Below are positions 45,855 through 55,064 of a stretch of DNA of 64,000 bases, piece by piece. The translations under genes and the position numbers were made by a program. The stretch's first letter is position 1, and each line of letters opens with the position of its first letter. The notes beneath the pieces were generated by a model, which saw only the letters and a list, made by a program, of their open reading frames with translations, searched no databases and had not been told where the DNA came from. This stretch comes from Pseudomonas sp. JUb42 (GTDB taxonomy: Bacteria; Pseudomonadota; Gammaproteobacteria; Pseudomonadales; Pseudomonadaceae), in assembly GCF_024807945.1 (NCBI RefSeq), contig NZ_JANUFD010000005.1, positions 359,302 through 423,301 on the forward strand, given 5' to 3'.

Positions 45855-46866
45855 GGGACAGCTCCAGGGTATTAAGGCCAAACAGCGAGATCGCGCGGCT
45901 GGCAGCGGCCAGATTGACCGCGCCTTGGGGGATCTGCCCGGCCAACAGCGCCTGGACCTGATGCACGGTGTCCATGGCCTGGTGCTCGGCCGCTTGCGGA
46001 GTCAGGCCGCCGATATGGGGGTTGGCGATGACCTTGGGGTGGGCAGCGATGACCTGGGTCGGCATCTGGTCCTGAGCCCGGCCAACATCCAGGGCGCAAC
46101 CAGCCAGCAGCCCCTGATCCAGGGCCTCGACCAGCGCCTGCTCATCCACCAGTTCGCCCCGTGAAGCGTTGATAAAGAAGGCATGGGGCTGCATCGCCTG
46201 AAATGCTGCGCGGCCGAACAGGTTGGCGGTTTCGGCCACGGCCGGCGCCAGGCAGACGACGTAGTCGGAGGTCGAAATTACCCGTTCGAAAGAGGTTTGC
46301 TCAATGCCCTCGTCGGTGATGGTGACATGGGGATCACTGACCAGAACGTGCATGTTCAGGGCCTGGGCCATGGCCGCCAGGCGCTTGCCGATAAAGCCGT
46401 AGCCAACGATGCCCAGGGTCGAACCGCGCAGTTCACGGCCCATGACGATTTCCGGGGCCTGGCCCTGCCAGTAACCGGCAGCGGCGCGGCTCATGCCACG
46501 GCTGAGGTCGATCATCACCCCGACCACCCACTCGCTGACCGAGGTGTCGAACCCCGGTGTGGCGCGGGTCACCAGTACGCCATGGGCGCTGGCGGCAGCG
46601 ACGTCGATATTGCGGATATCCACCGCCACACGGCAGTAGGCGACCAGTTCCGGCAGGCGTTCGAACAGCTCGGCGGGCGCCGCAGCATCACGGCTGGCGA
46701 CGATGATCTGGCAACCCCGGGCCGCCTCGACAAACTCATCGATGCTCAGGGGCTGGCGCGAATGATTGAGACGCACCGTACCGCAGGCACGCAATTGCGT
46801 GAGGGCACGGGCGCCGTAGTAGTTCTGCAGGGTCTGGGGCGAATGGGTCAGGAAAATCTGGGTCAT
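45847..46866 (-). CDS. D-2-hydroxyacid dehydrogenase (NAD-dependent)
   Basis: A 339-residue dehydrogenase. The NAD loop is GIVGYGFIGKRLAAMAQ; the substrate Arg lies in NASRGELVDEQALVEAL and the catalytic His in NPHIGGLTPQA. These match phosphoglycerate/glyoxylate-type reductases, which interconvert 2-keto and D-2-hydroxy acids. It lies between the LacI regulator and the amidohydrolase in a tight cluster, probably acting on a product of the imported acid. Confidence 0.88.
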   Translation of the reverse strand: MTQIFLTHSPQTLQNYYGARALTQLRACGTVRLNHSRQPLSIDEFVEAARGCQIIVASRDAAAPAELFERLPELVAYCRVAVDIRNIDVAAASAHGVLVTRATPGFDTSVSEWVVGVMIDLSRGMSRAAAGYWQGQAPEIVMGRELRGSTLGIVGYGFIGKRLAAMAQALNMHVLVSDPHVTITDEGIEQTSFERVISTSDYVVCLAPAVAETANLFGRAAFQAMQPHAFFINASRGELVDEQALVEALDQGLLAGCALDVGRAQDQMPTQVIAAHPKVIANPHIGGLTPQAAEHQAMDTVHQVQALLAGQIPQGAVNLAAASRAISLFGLNTLELSHD

Positions 46867-46873
46867 CTGCGTT

Positions 46874-47926
46874 TCATTCCCTATGACTGGACGCAGGCCG
46901 GGCGACAGACTGCCGGGCTACCAACGTGGGTTGAAAGATGAAATTGACCGGGCGCTGCTCGGGTTGCCGCGAACGGTCGACGGCGCGCTGGACCATGGCA
47001 TCGGCCATTTCATGCAGCGGCATGACCACCGAGGTCAGGCCCGGATTGGTGAAAGCAGCAATCGACAGGCCGTCCATACCCACCACCGAGATATCTTCGG
47101 GCACCCGCAGCCCGGCCTGATGCAACCCGGCCATAAGACCGATGGCGAGCATGTCATTGACCGTGACGATGCCGGTGGGCATCGGTCGCATGGCCATGAT
47201 CTGACTGGCCATGGCAAACCCCAGGTCAGCCAGTTCCGAGTCGCCAAAGGTCTGCGCGACCTGGCCCTGTACCACCTCGCAACTGCCGTGCAGACCGGCC
47301 AGAGCGGTGCGTTCGAGAAAACCGGCGATCTTGTTGGAGCGGCTGACGGTCTTGCCGCTGGGGACCAGGAACGCCAGGCGGGTATGGCCGTGGGCTAGCA
47401 AGTGGTCGGCGGCGATATACCCGGCCTTGAAGTTATCCGGCGAGACATGATCGACCCGGGAGTTCTCCACCGGCACCGTCGCGCGGTCATAACTGACCAC
47501 GCTCAGGCCACGGGCGACCGCGTCTTCCAGGTGACGCTCATCGTCCCGGGACGAGACCACGATCACCGACTGCACGCCGAAGGACAGCAAATCATCGAAC
47601 ATCCGCGCTTCGTGCTGCTTGTCGCGGTGGGTATTGGCCAGCAACAGCCGGTAGCCATAGCGCTGCTGCGCCACGGCCTCGACCTGCAGGGCCAGTTGCC
47701 CGTACATGGGGTTGGCGGTGGACGGCACCAGCAGACCGAGCATCGGCGTGTGCCCGGTCTTCAATTGCCGGGCAGCACGATTAGGCCGGTAGTTGAGGCT
47801 GCTGATGGCCTTCTCCACCCGGCTGAAGGTCTGCGGGCTGAGCTTTTCCGTGCGGCCGTTGAGCACGTTGGACACCGAACTGACCGACACCCCCGCCAAG
47901 GCGGCTACATCATGAATTGTTGCCAT
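46874..47926 (-). CDS. LacI-family regulator of the TRAP locus
   Basis: A 350-residue LacI regulator. The HTH with TIHDVAALAGVSVSSVSNVL at residues 3-22 is followed by the hinge NYRPNRAARQLKTG and a sugar-binding-fold effector domain (ending GMDGLSIAAFTNPGLTSV). It sits between the transporter and enzyme genes, and palindromes at 50933-50959 before dctP fit its operator. It is probably a repressor relieved by the transported substrate. Confidence 0.92.
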   Translation of the reverse strand: MATIHDVAALAGVSVSSVSNVLNGRTEKLSPQTFSRVEKAISSLNYRPNRAARQLKTGHTPMLGLLVPSTANPMYGQLALQVEAVAQQRYGYRLLLANTHRDKQHEARMFDDLLSFGVQSVIVVSSRDDERHLEDAVARGLSVVSYDRATVPVENSRVDHVSPDNFKAGYIAADHLLAHGHTRLAFLVPSGKTVSRSNKIAGFLERTALAGLHGSCEVVQGQVAQTFGDSELADLGFAMASQIMAMRPMPTGIVTVNDMLAIGLMAGLHQAGLRVPEDISVVGMDGLSIAAFTNPGLTSVVMPLHEMADAMVQRAVDRSRQPEQRPVNFIFQPTLVARQSVARPASSHRE

Positions 47927-47938
47927 ATGCGTTGTGCC

Positions 47939-49867
47939 TTAAACCATATTGAACATGCGCGGCAGCCACAGGGAAATCGATGGCACCAGCACGATAAGAA
48001 TCAGCATCACCAATAACAGCAGCAGGTACTTGAGCATCTTTTTCGAGACGTCTTCGATCCGCGTGCCGGTCATGGCGCACGTTGCAAACAGGCCCAGGCC
48101 GAACGGCGGCGAAAACAGCCCCAGGCCCATGGAAATCACCGCCACCGTACCGAAGTGCAGCGGATTGATGCCCACCTGCACGGCAATCGGCACCAGCAAC
48201 GGGCCGAAGATAATCAGGGCCGGAGCGCCTTCCAGCACCGCGCCGAACACCACCATGATCAGCACCGATGCACCGAGGAACGCCACGGCGCCGTAGTTAT
48301 GTGCCAGGGCCAGCATAAAGTCGGAGATGATCGCCGGAATCTGCTGGATCGTCAGGGCAAACGCCACGCTGGAGGCCGCCGCAATGATGAACAGGATACC
48401 TGCCGCCATGGACGCTGCGCGCACAAACAAGCGGGCAATACCGCCCAGGGTCAGTTCACGAAAGGTCACCCCGCCGACCAGCAGCGCGTAGACCACGGCA
48501 AAGGCCGACACCTCGGTGGAAGTGGCCACGCCGGAGGTCACCCCCTTGCCGATCATGGCCACCATGATCAGCGCCACCAGCGCCCCGCCCAGCAAACGCA
48601 AGATGGGCGTGCGCACCGGAAACGCCAGGTTGGGATCGACCTTCTTGCCGAACACCACAGCAAGCGTCGACAGGCCCATGGCCAGGACCACCGCAGGCAC
48701 TATCCCGGCGATAAACAGCCCTCCGATGGAGATATTGGCGACAAAACCCATGATGATCATATTGATGCACGGCGGAATCGTCTCGCCCATCACCCCGGAG
48801 GCCGCCAGCACCGCAGCGGTTTCGTTGGCGTCCTGCTTGGTACGACGTACCGCCGGCACGACAATCCCGCCCACGGCAGCAATATCGGCCAGCTTGGAAC
48901 CCGACACGCCGGAGAAAAACGCCGTGGCGAGGATCGCAATCAGGTTCATCGAACCGCGCACCCGGCCGAAGATCCGCACCAGCAGCTCGACCAGTCGCGC
49001 CGACATGCCGTTGACCTCCATGACCAACCCGGCCAGGACGAAAAACGGAATCGCCAGCAACACAAAGTGGTCCATGCCTGCCATGACCTGCTGCGAGTAG
49101 ATCACCATGGGCAGCGACGGATCACCGATGAAATACAGCAGCGCACACAGGGCCAGGACAAAGGCGATCGGCACGCCGACCAGCAGGCCGCCGACAAAAC
49201 CCAGCAACAACAGGCTCCAGGGTTGCAGGGCGTAGGCTTCAAACTGCGTATTCCAGGCCCATAGTCCCAGACCGAGCAACACACAGCCCAACAGGCTGAA
49301 CCAGGTACTGCGAGTGGCGCCATTAAGCGCATTGGCGACACCCACCAGGGTCATCAGCAAGGCGCCGACGAACACCGGCAGCACGTTAAGCCACTGCGGC
49401 AGACCCATGGGCGTGGAGACATTGGTCGAGTCTTCCAGCAGCAGCCACGACGAGTACGCCAGCCCCGCCGCCGTCCCTGCCACCGCCCAACCGCCAATTT
49501 GCGTCGCCACCTGTTGCCAAGCTGCGGGCAACAGTGCGCGAAAGAAGTCCACATGCACATGCTGCCTGCGCGCCAGTACCGTGGCACCGCCGAGGAATAC
49601 CAGCATGACCATCAGGCCGCGGGCGACCTCTTCGGCCCAATCCACCGGGTGATGGACGAAGTAACGCAGAATCACCGAAATGAACACGACGATGATATCT
49701 ACGGCCAGGACCAACGCGCACAAACGCTCGATCAGCACACACAGCCCGGCCAGCAGGCGGCCGCTGCCATGGCCGGTGGCGAAGCCCCAGTCGTGGCCCT
49801 TGATCAGCGGGCCAACGGTTTCTTCAAGCGGCTGATCGACAGCCGCCACCCCTATAGCTGGGTTCAT
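47939..49867 (-). CDS. Fused TRAP transporter membrane subunit (DctQ-DctM)
   Basis: A 642-residue protein that joins the small and large TRAP membrane subunits. Residues about 35-180 are the four-helix DctQ part (ILRYFVHHPVDWAEEVARGL). Residues about 215-640 are the DctM part, with FVLAGLVMEVNGMSARLVEL, FFSGVSGSKLADIAAVGG and SGVMGETIPPCINMII. It provides sodium-driven uptake with the adjacent periplasmic DctP. ATG at 49867 is chosen over an upstream one at 49918, which would overlap dctP. Confidence 0.92.
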   Translation of the reverse strand: MNPAIGVAAVDQPLEETVGPLIKGHDWGFATGHGSGRLLAGLCVLIERLCALVLAVDIIVVFISVILRYFVHHPVDWAEEVARGLMVMLVFLGGATVLARRQHVHVDFFRALLPAAWQQVATQIGGWAVAGTAAGLAYSSWLLLEDSTNVSTPMGLPQWLNVLPVFVGALLMTLVGVANALNGATRSTWFSLLGCVLLGLGLWAWNTQFEAYALQPWSLLLLGFVGGLLVGVPIAFVLALCALLYFIGDPSLPMVIYSQQVMAGMDHFVLLAIPFFVLAGLVMEVNGMSARLVELLVRIFGRVRGSMNLIAILATAFFSGVSGSKLADIAAVGGIVVPAVRRTKQDANETAAVLAASGVMGETIPPCINMIIMGFVANISIGGLFIAGIVPAVVLAMGLSTLAVVFGKKVDPNLAFPVRTPILRLLGGALVALIMVAMIGKGVTSGVATSTEVSAFAVVYALLVGGVTFRELTLGGIARLFVRAASMAAGILFIIAAASSVAFALTIQQIPAIISDFMLALAHNYGAVAFLGASVLIMVVFGAVLEGAPALIIFGPLLVPIAVQVGINPLHFGTVAVISMGLGLFSPPFGLGLFATCAMTGTRIEDVSKKMLKYLLLLLVMLILIVLVPSISLWLPRMFNMV

Positions 49868-49889
49868 GATGAGTGTTCCCCGTGATTGC

Positions 49890-50906
49890 TCAGGCGCGTG
49901 CGGCGTCGATGGCGGCAAGGATGGGCGCCGTCACCGGATTGCTCTGGATAAAGGGCACCCAGAGTTTTTCCCGCATCAATTGCCGGGTCGCGGCACGCTC
50001 GGCGTCAGCCATGGGGAACAGGGTCATGCCGCCCTTGGCCAGGGTCGCTAAAGCTTCGGCGCCTTTGACCTTGGCAACTTCGCGCTGATAAACGCTGGCG
50101 TCACGGGCGGCGGCAATGAACACCGGTTGCAGGTCGGCCGGGATTTTCGCCAGGCCACGCTTGCCGATCACGGCGATGCACGGGCTGAACAGGTGATTGG
50201 TCTGCCAGCTATTGCGCACCACCTCATCCAGCTTGTTGGCCAGGACACTGGCGGCGTCGTGCTCGAAGCCCTCGACCACGCCGGTCTGCACGGCGGTGTA
50301 GACCTCGTTGAAGGCGATGGGCGTAGGAATCGCCCCCATCAGCTTGAAAGTCTCGATAAAGGCCTGGGTCGGCAGCACCCGCAGCTTGACGTTCTGCAAG
50401 GCAGCCAGGTCCTTGATCGGCGGCTTGGTATAGACACTGCGCGCACTGAAGTGCGAACCCCAGCCGACCACAGTGCAGCCGGTGCGCTCTTGCAGCAGCT
50501 TGTTGTAGATCTCGCCGACGCCATTGTCCACGGCCTTGGCCACATGGGCGTAGCTGTCGAACAGAAAACCCAGGTCCAACAGCGCCAACTCCGGCAAGGC
50601 CGTGGCCCAGATCGAGCTGCCGGTAATCATCATGTCGATGGAGCCCAGACGCACCTGCTGCACCACATCGGCCTCCTTGCCCAACTGACCGTTGGCGAAG
50701 AAATCGATACGCACCTTGTCACCCAGGGCCTGTTTCAGGTTCTCGCTGAAGCGCTGGTAGAACAGGTAATGGGCCGAGTTTTCATCGGAAGTCATGGTCG
50801 ATGACAGCCGCAATACCGGCGTAGCGGCACGACTGATCATGGGAAACGAGAGAGCGGCAGCGCCGAGCGTGGCGGACTGCACGAAGCGACGACGAGTCAG
50901 ATTCAT
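49890..50906 (-). CDS. TRAP substrate-binding protein DctP type
   Basis: A 338-residue periplasmic receptor. The N-terminal RRRFVQSATLGAAALSF is a twin-arginine-like signal peptide, followed by a DctP fold: SENSAHYLF-like segment, FANGQLGKEADVVQQVRLG and TQAFIETFKLMGAIPTPI, with the usual ligand-carboxylate Arg in KLRVLPTQ. It binds an organic acid. It is first in the operon, behind two LacI-type palindromes. Confidence 0.93.
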   Translation of the reverse strand: MNLTRRRFVQSATLGAAALSFPMISRAATPVLRLSSTMTSDENSAHYLFYQRFSENLKQALGDKVRIDFFANGQLGKEADVVQQVRLGSIDMMITGSSIWATALPELALLDLGFLFDSYAHVAKAVDNGVGEIYNKLLQERTGCTVVGWGSHFSARSVYTKPPIKDLAALQNVKLRVLPTQAFIETFKLMGAIPTPIAFNEVYTAVQTGVVEGFEHDAASVLANKLDEVVRNSWQTNHLFSPCIAVIGKRGLAKIPADLQPVFIAAARDASVYQREVAKVKGAEALATLAKGGMTLFPMADAERAATRQLMREKLWVPFIQSNPVTAPILAAIDAARA

Positions 50907-50932
50907 GGTTTGAGCCTTTTTTGTTGTTATGA

Positions 50933-50959
50933 GTAAAACGTTTTACTAAACCGTTTTAC
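50933..50959. promoter_or_regulatory. LacI-type operator palindromes before dctP
   Basis: GTAAAACGTTTTAC (50933-50946) is a perfect 14-bp palindrome with the central CG common in LacI operators. Directly beside it, TAAACCGTTTTAC (50947-50959) is a near-copy with one mismatch. They lie about 30 bases before the dctP ATG, where bound LacI would block transcription. Confidence 0.8.
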
Positions 50960-51020
50960 GGATAATAGGCTTCATCCAGAAATACTCAATAAAAATCTTC
51001 CCTCATATTGATGGATGAAT

Positions 51021-51108
51021 TGTGGGAGCGGATTTATCCGCGAAGAGGCTGGTACATCCGATAGATATTCGTCGCCTGCCGCTTTCGCGAATGAATTCGC
51101 TCCCACAG
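51021..51108. repeat. REP-like inverted repeat (GCGGATTTATCCGCGAA type)
   Basis: TGTGGGAGCGGATTTATCCG and CGCGAATGAATTCGCTCCCA arms, in the 319-base gap between dctP and ybdD that also holds the operators and a terminator. Confidence 0.82.
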
Positions 51109-51141
51109 AATTCGCCCTCACAAATTAACTGCATGGGAAAC

Positions 51142-51176
51142 AAAAAAACCCCGCGAAAGGCCAGCCTTCGCGGGGT
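51142..51176 (-). terminator. Rho-independent terminator for cstA-ybdD
   Basis: ACCCCGCGAA and TTCGCGGGGT arms, with a run of T on the minus strand (the A-run at 51142-51148). Confidence 0.87.
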
Positions 51177-51225
51177 GTCGGGTGTTTCAGACAGCGCTTT
51201 TCAGATCGTTGCGTGGATCAGCCGT

Positions 51226-51423
51226 TCAACAGCACTTCGGCCCGCCCTTGCCGCCATACCGAGCCTCTTGACGCTCGCGAAAGAACATCTCGTAGCTCAT
51301 CACCGGTTTGTCCGGATGGGTGGCCTGCATGTGCTCGACGTAAGTGTCGTAGTCCGGCATGCCGACCATCAGGCGGGCAGCCTGGCCCAGGTATTTACCC
51401 AGGCGACTCAGGTCATTGAACAT
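51226..51423 (-). CDS. YbdD/YjiX-family small protein
   Basis: A 65-residue protein with the family segments [22 protein letters not shown] and the C-terminal [19 protein letters not shown]. YbdD-type proteins are encoded with CstA/BtsT pyruvate transporters and appear to be needed for transport. It lies 18 bases after cstA, with GAGGA before its ATG, so it is co-transcribed. Confidence 0.92.
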   Translation of the reverse strand: MFNDLSRLGKYLGQAARLMVGMPDYDTYVEHMQATHPDKPVMSYEMFFRERQEARYGGKGGPKCC

Positions 51424-51441
51424 GGGCTGATCCTCCGCTCA

Positions 51442-53505
51442 TCACGAGTGCTGCACCGGTTGCGCCTGGAATGGCGCTTCCTTGTCGGTACGCTCTTTCT
51501 TGCCCCAGGCCGCGACACCGACCTTGATGGCGTAGAACAGAATGCTCAGGACCACGAACAGGAACAGAACAGTCAGAGTCGCGTTGGTGTAGGCGTTGAA
51601 GATCACATGCTGCATCTGGTCCATGGTCTTGGCCGGAGCAATGATCTGACCGGCGTCGGCAGCGGTGCTGTATTTCTTCGCCAGGGCGAGGAAGCCAACG
51701 GCCGGGCTCGGGTCGAACAGCTTGATGAAGCCGGCGGTCACGGTGCAGATCAGCAGCCAGGCAGCCGGCAGCATGGTCACCCAGATGTAGCGCTGGCGTT
51801 TCATTTTGATCAGCACGACAGTGGCCAGCATCAGGGCGATCCCCGCCAGCATCTGGTTGGAGATGCCGAACAGCGGCCACAGGGTGTTGATGCCGCCCAG
51901 TGGATCGATCACGCCCTGGTACAGCAGGTAACCCCAAAGGGCCACGCAGCCACCGGTGCCGATGGCGTTGGCGGTCCACGACTCGGTGCGTTTCAGCGCC
52001 GGCACGAAGCTGCCCAGCAGGTCTTGCAGCATGAAGCGACCGGCTCGGGTACCGGCGTCAACCGCCGTCAGAATGAACAGCGCTTCGAACAAGATCGCAA
52101 AGTGGTACCAGAACGCCATGGTGTTCTGCCCCGGCAGGGCTTGGTGCAGGATCTGCGCGATACCGACCGCCAGGGTCGGCGCACCGCCAGCACGGGCCAG
52201 TACGGTGTTTTCACCGATGTCATGGGCCACGGCAGTGAGCATGTCGGGGGTAATGGCAAAGCCCCAGCCGCTGATGGTCTGGGCCACGGCAACCACGTCA
52301 CCACCGACCACGGCAGCCGGGCTGTTCATGGCGAAGTACACGCCTGGCTCGATCACCGAAGCGGCAACCATCGCCATGATGGCCACGAAGGACTCCATGA
52401 GCATGCCGCCGTAACCGATGTAACGGGCGTTCTTCTCGTTATCCAGCAGTTTGGGTGTAGTACCCGAGGAAATCAGTGCGTGGAAACCCGACACCGCACC
52501 GCAGGCAATGGTGATGAACAGGAAAGGAAACAGCGCGCCTTTCCAGACCGGGCCAGTACCGTCGGTGAACTGGGTCAGGGCTGGCATTTTCAGCTCGGGC
52601 GCCAGAATCAGGATGCCGATGGCCAGGGCCACGATGGTGCCGATTTTCAGGAAGGTCGACAGGTAGTCACGCGGTGCCAGCAGCAGCCAGACCGGCAGCA
52701 TGGCGGCAACGAAACCGTAGCCCACCAGCATCCAGGTGATCTGCACGCCGGTAAAGGTGAACATCGGCGCCCACGCCGGGTTGGCGGCAATCTGCCCACC
52801 CATCCAGATCGAGGCCAGCAGCAGAACCACGCCAATCACCGAGATCTCGCCGATGCGGCCGGGGCGGATGTAGCGCATGTAGATGCCCATGAACATCGCC
52901 ACCGGAATGGTCGCCAGCACCGTGAACATGCCCCAAGGGCTCTCGGCCAGGGCCTTGACCACAATCAGCGCCAGCACCGCTAGGATGATGATCATGATCA
53001 GGAAGCAGCCGAACAAGGCGATGGTGCCGGGAATGCGGCCCATTTCCTCGCGGACCATGTCGCCCAGGGAGCGACCGTTGCGGCGGGTGGAGAGGAACAG
53101 GATCATGAAATCCTGCACGGCCCCGGCCAGCACCACACCGGCAATCAGCCAGAGGGTGCCTGGCAGGTAACCCATTTGCGCCGCCAGCACCGGACCGACC
53201 AGCGGGCCTGCACCGGCAATGGCGGCAAAGTGGTGACCGAAAAGAATGTGTTTGTTGGTCGGCACATAGTCCAGACCATCGTTGTTGACCACCGCAGGCG
53301 TGGCCCGGGTCGGGTCCAGTTGCATGACGTGGTTGGCGATGAACAGGCTGTAGTAGCGGTAGGCAACCAGATAGATCGCCACAGCCGCGACAACTATCCA
53401 CAAGGCGTTGATGGGTTCACCGCGACGAAGCGCTACGACGCCAAGCGCGCATGCCCCCAAAGCGGCGACAGCGAACCAAGCCAGATGTCTGGTCAGTCGG
53501 GTCAT
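51442..53505 (-). CDS. cstA: CstA-family carbon starvation / pyruvate transporter
   Basis: A 687-residue, many-helix transporter of the CstA/BtsT family, which imports pyruvate (and some peptides) when preferred carbon is scarce. The conserved FGHHFAAIAGAGPLVGPVLA block is near residue 90, with CGAVSGFHALISSGTTPK in the middle. It lies before ybdD in one operon and is divergent from a histidine kinase/response regulator pair. By analogy with BtsSR and PyrSR, that pair may control it. Confidence 0.95.
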   Translation of the reverse strand: MTRLTRHLAWFAVAALGACALGVVALRRGEPINALWIVVAAVAIYLVAYRYYSLFIANHVMQLDPTRATPAVVNNDGLDYVPTNKHILFGHHFAAIAGAGPLVGPVLAAQMGYLPGTLWLIAGVVLAGAVQDFMILFLSTRRNGRSLGDMVREEMGRIPGTIALFGCFLIMIIILAVLALIVVKALAESPWGMFTVLATIPVAMFMGIYMRYIRPGRIGEISVIGVVLLLASIWMGGQIAANPAWAPMFTFTGVQITWMLVGYGFVAAMLPVWLLLAPRDYLSTFLKIGTIVALAIGILILAPELKMPALTQFTDGTGPVWKGALFPFLFITIACGAVSGFHALISSGTTPKLLDNEKNARYIGYGGMLMESFVAIMAMVAASVIEPGVYFAMNSPAAVVGGDVVAVAQTISGWGFAITPDMLTAVAHDIGENTVLARAGGAPTLAVGIAQILHQALPGQNTMAFWYHFAILFEALFILTAVDAGTRAGRFMLQDLLGSFVPALKRTESWTANAIGTGGCVALWGYLLYQGVIDPLGGINTLWPLFGISNQMLAGIALMLATVVLIKMKRQRYIWVTMLPAAWLLICTVTAGFIKLFDPSPAVGFLALAKKYSTAADAGQIIAPAKTMDQMQHVIFNAYTNATLTVLFLFVVLSILFYAIKVGVAAWGKKERTDKEAPFQAQPVQHS

Positions 53506-53628
53506 TTGAGTCTCCTGCCAGGGCCAGGGGCCGGTGGCGTAATTGTTTTTGTTGGGCTCGCAAACGGAGCGTGCCCACTATCCCTGCTGTCCGGCCAGAT
53601 AAACATGGGTATTACTACCGTCCCGTCT

Positions 53629-53642
53629 ACGTAGTACTACGT
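53629..53642. promoter_or_regulatory. Perfect 14-bp palindrome between cstA and the sensor kinase
   Basis: ACGTAGTACTACGT lies about 125 bases before cstA and 31 bases before the kinase ATG. It is a plausible site for the neighbouring LuxR-type regulator. Confidence 0.55.
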
Positions 53643-53672
53643 GGGTCTACAGGAACAGGCTTAAGGCATACC

Positions 53673-55064
53673 ATGTGCGCCTACAAAAACAACACATGTG
53701 CGGTGCCCGTCGTCATGCAACTGAAGTACAAGATCGTCGCCCTCGGCATCCTGCCGCTGATCCTGGCCGTTGGAGTGATCTGCGCCCTGGTGATCGTGCA
53801 GAACCAGCGTCTGGGCGAACAACAGGCGCAATTGATCGAAGACAGCATCCTGGCCAGCAAGCGCGCGGAACTGCAGAACTACGTAGAACTGGCCATGAGC
53901 GCCCTCGCCCCTCTGTATGAAAGCGGCAAGGACGACGAGCAGACCAAGCAGCAGGTCTTGCAGGAGTTGTCCAAGCTGAGCTTCGGTATCAACGGCTATT
54001 TCTTCGTCTACGACCACAATGGCCGCAACCTGATGCACCCGCGTCAGGGCGCACTGGTGGGCAAGGACCTGTGGAGCATGACCGACCCTCAGGGCCTGTT
54101 GGTCATCCAGGCCTTGTTGAAAAGCGCCCAGTCCGGCGACGGCTTCCAGCATTACGCCTGGGAGAAACCTTCCACCGGGCAGATCACCGACAAACTGGCC
54201 CGGGTGGTCATGCTGGAGCGCTGGGGCTGGATGCTCGGCACCGGCATCTATCTGGAAGACGTCGAACGCGCCACCCGCCAGGCCCGCGAAGAAGTCGCCC
54301 GGGGCATCTACACCACCATGCTCGATATCGGCGCCGTGGCCCTGATCGCCGTGGTCCTGGTGTTCGTCTGTGGCCTGACCCTCAATGCCAGCGAACATCG
54401 TTTAGCCGACAGCAAGTTGCAGCGCCTGAACCGGCGCATCATGAATCTGCAGGAAGAAGAACGTTCGCGGCTGTCACGGGAGCTGCACGACGGCATCAGC
54501 CAGGTACTGGTGTCGATCAAGTTCCAGTTCGAACTGGCCAGCCTGGAACTGGAGGCCGGCCGCGAATCGGGCATGGATATCCTGCGCAAGGGTACTGAAC
54601 GACTGGGCGACGCCATCGGTGAAATCCGCACCATCTCCCATGATCTGCGCCCTTCCCTGCTCGATACCCTGGGCCTGGCCGCCGCCGTGACCCAACTGGT
54701 CAACGAGTTCGAGCAGCGCAGCGGCCTGCATATCCATTACGGCCAGCACCTGGGCGACCTGACCCTGGTGGACGGCGCACCGGTCGCGCTATTCCGTATC
54801 CTGCAAGAGGCCCTGACCAATATCGAACGCCACGCCCATGCCAGCAACGTCTATATAGAGCTGAGTAGCAACGCAGCCCATGTACGTCTGGCGGTCATCG
54901 ACGACGGCGTCGGCTTTGAAGTGGATGGCAAAGGCATGCAGGGCGGCATCGGCCTGCGCAATATTCGCGAGCGGGTGGAACACTTCAGTGGCCAGTTGCA
55001 CCTCTTTTCCATGTCCGGGCGAAGCGAAATAATCGTCACCCTCCCCACCCGAGTGAATTCATGA
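53673..55064 (+). CDS. Cache-domain sensor histidine kinase
   Basis: A 463-residue kinase. After a first membrane helix (residues about 22-42) comes a periplasmic single-Cache domain (FVYDHNGRNLMHPR, LARVVMLERWGWMLGTGIYL) and a second helix at about 210-232. The HisKA_3 dimerisation block has phospho-acceptor His272 in LSRELHDGISQVL, and the ATPase part has the G-box VIDDGVGF and GGIGLRNIRERV. Cache domains bind small organic acids. ATG at 53673 has AAGG eight bases ahead; MQLKYK at 53715 is an alternative. It overlaps the regulator gene by four bases. Confidence 0.92.
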   Translation: MCAYKNNTCAVPVVMQLKYKIVALGILPLILAVGVICALVIVQNQRLGEQQAQLIEDSILASKRAELQNYVELAMSALAPLYESGKDDEQTKQQVLQELSKLSFGINGYFFVYDHNGRNLMHPRQGALVGKDLWSMTDPQGLLVIQALLKSAQSGDGFQHYAWEKPSTGQITDKLARVVMLERWGWMLGTGIYLEDVERATRQAREEVARGIYTTMLDIGAVALIAVVLVFVCGLTLNASEHRLADSKLQRLNRRIMNLQEEERSRLSRELHDGISQVLVSIKFQFELASLELEAGRESGMDILRKGTERLGDAIGEIRTISHDLRPSLLDTLGLAAAVTQLVNEFEQRSGLHIHYGQHLGDLTLVDGAPVALFRILQEALTNIERHAHASNVYIELSSNAAHVRLAVIDDGVGFEVDGKGMQGGIGLRNIRERVEHFSGQLHLFSMSGRSEIIVTLPTRVNS

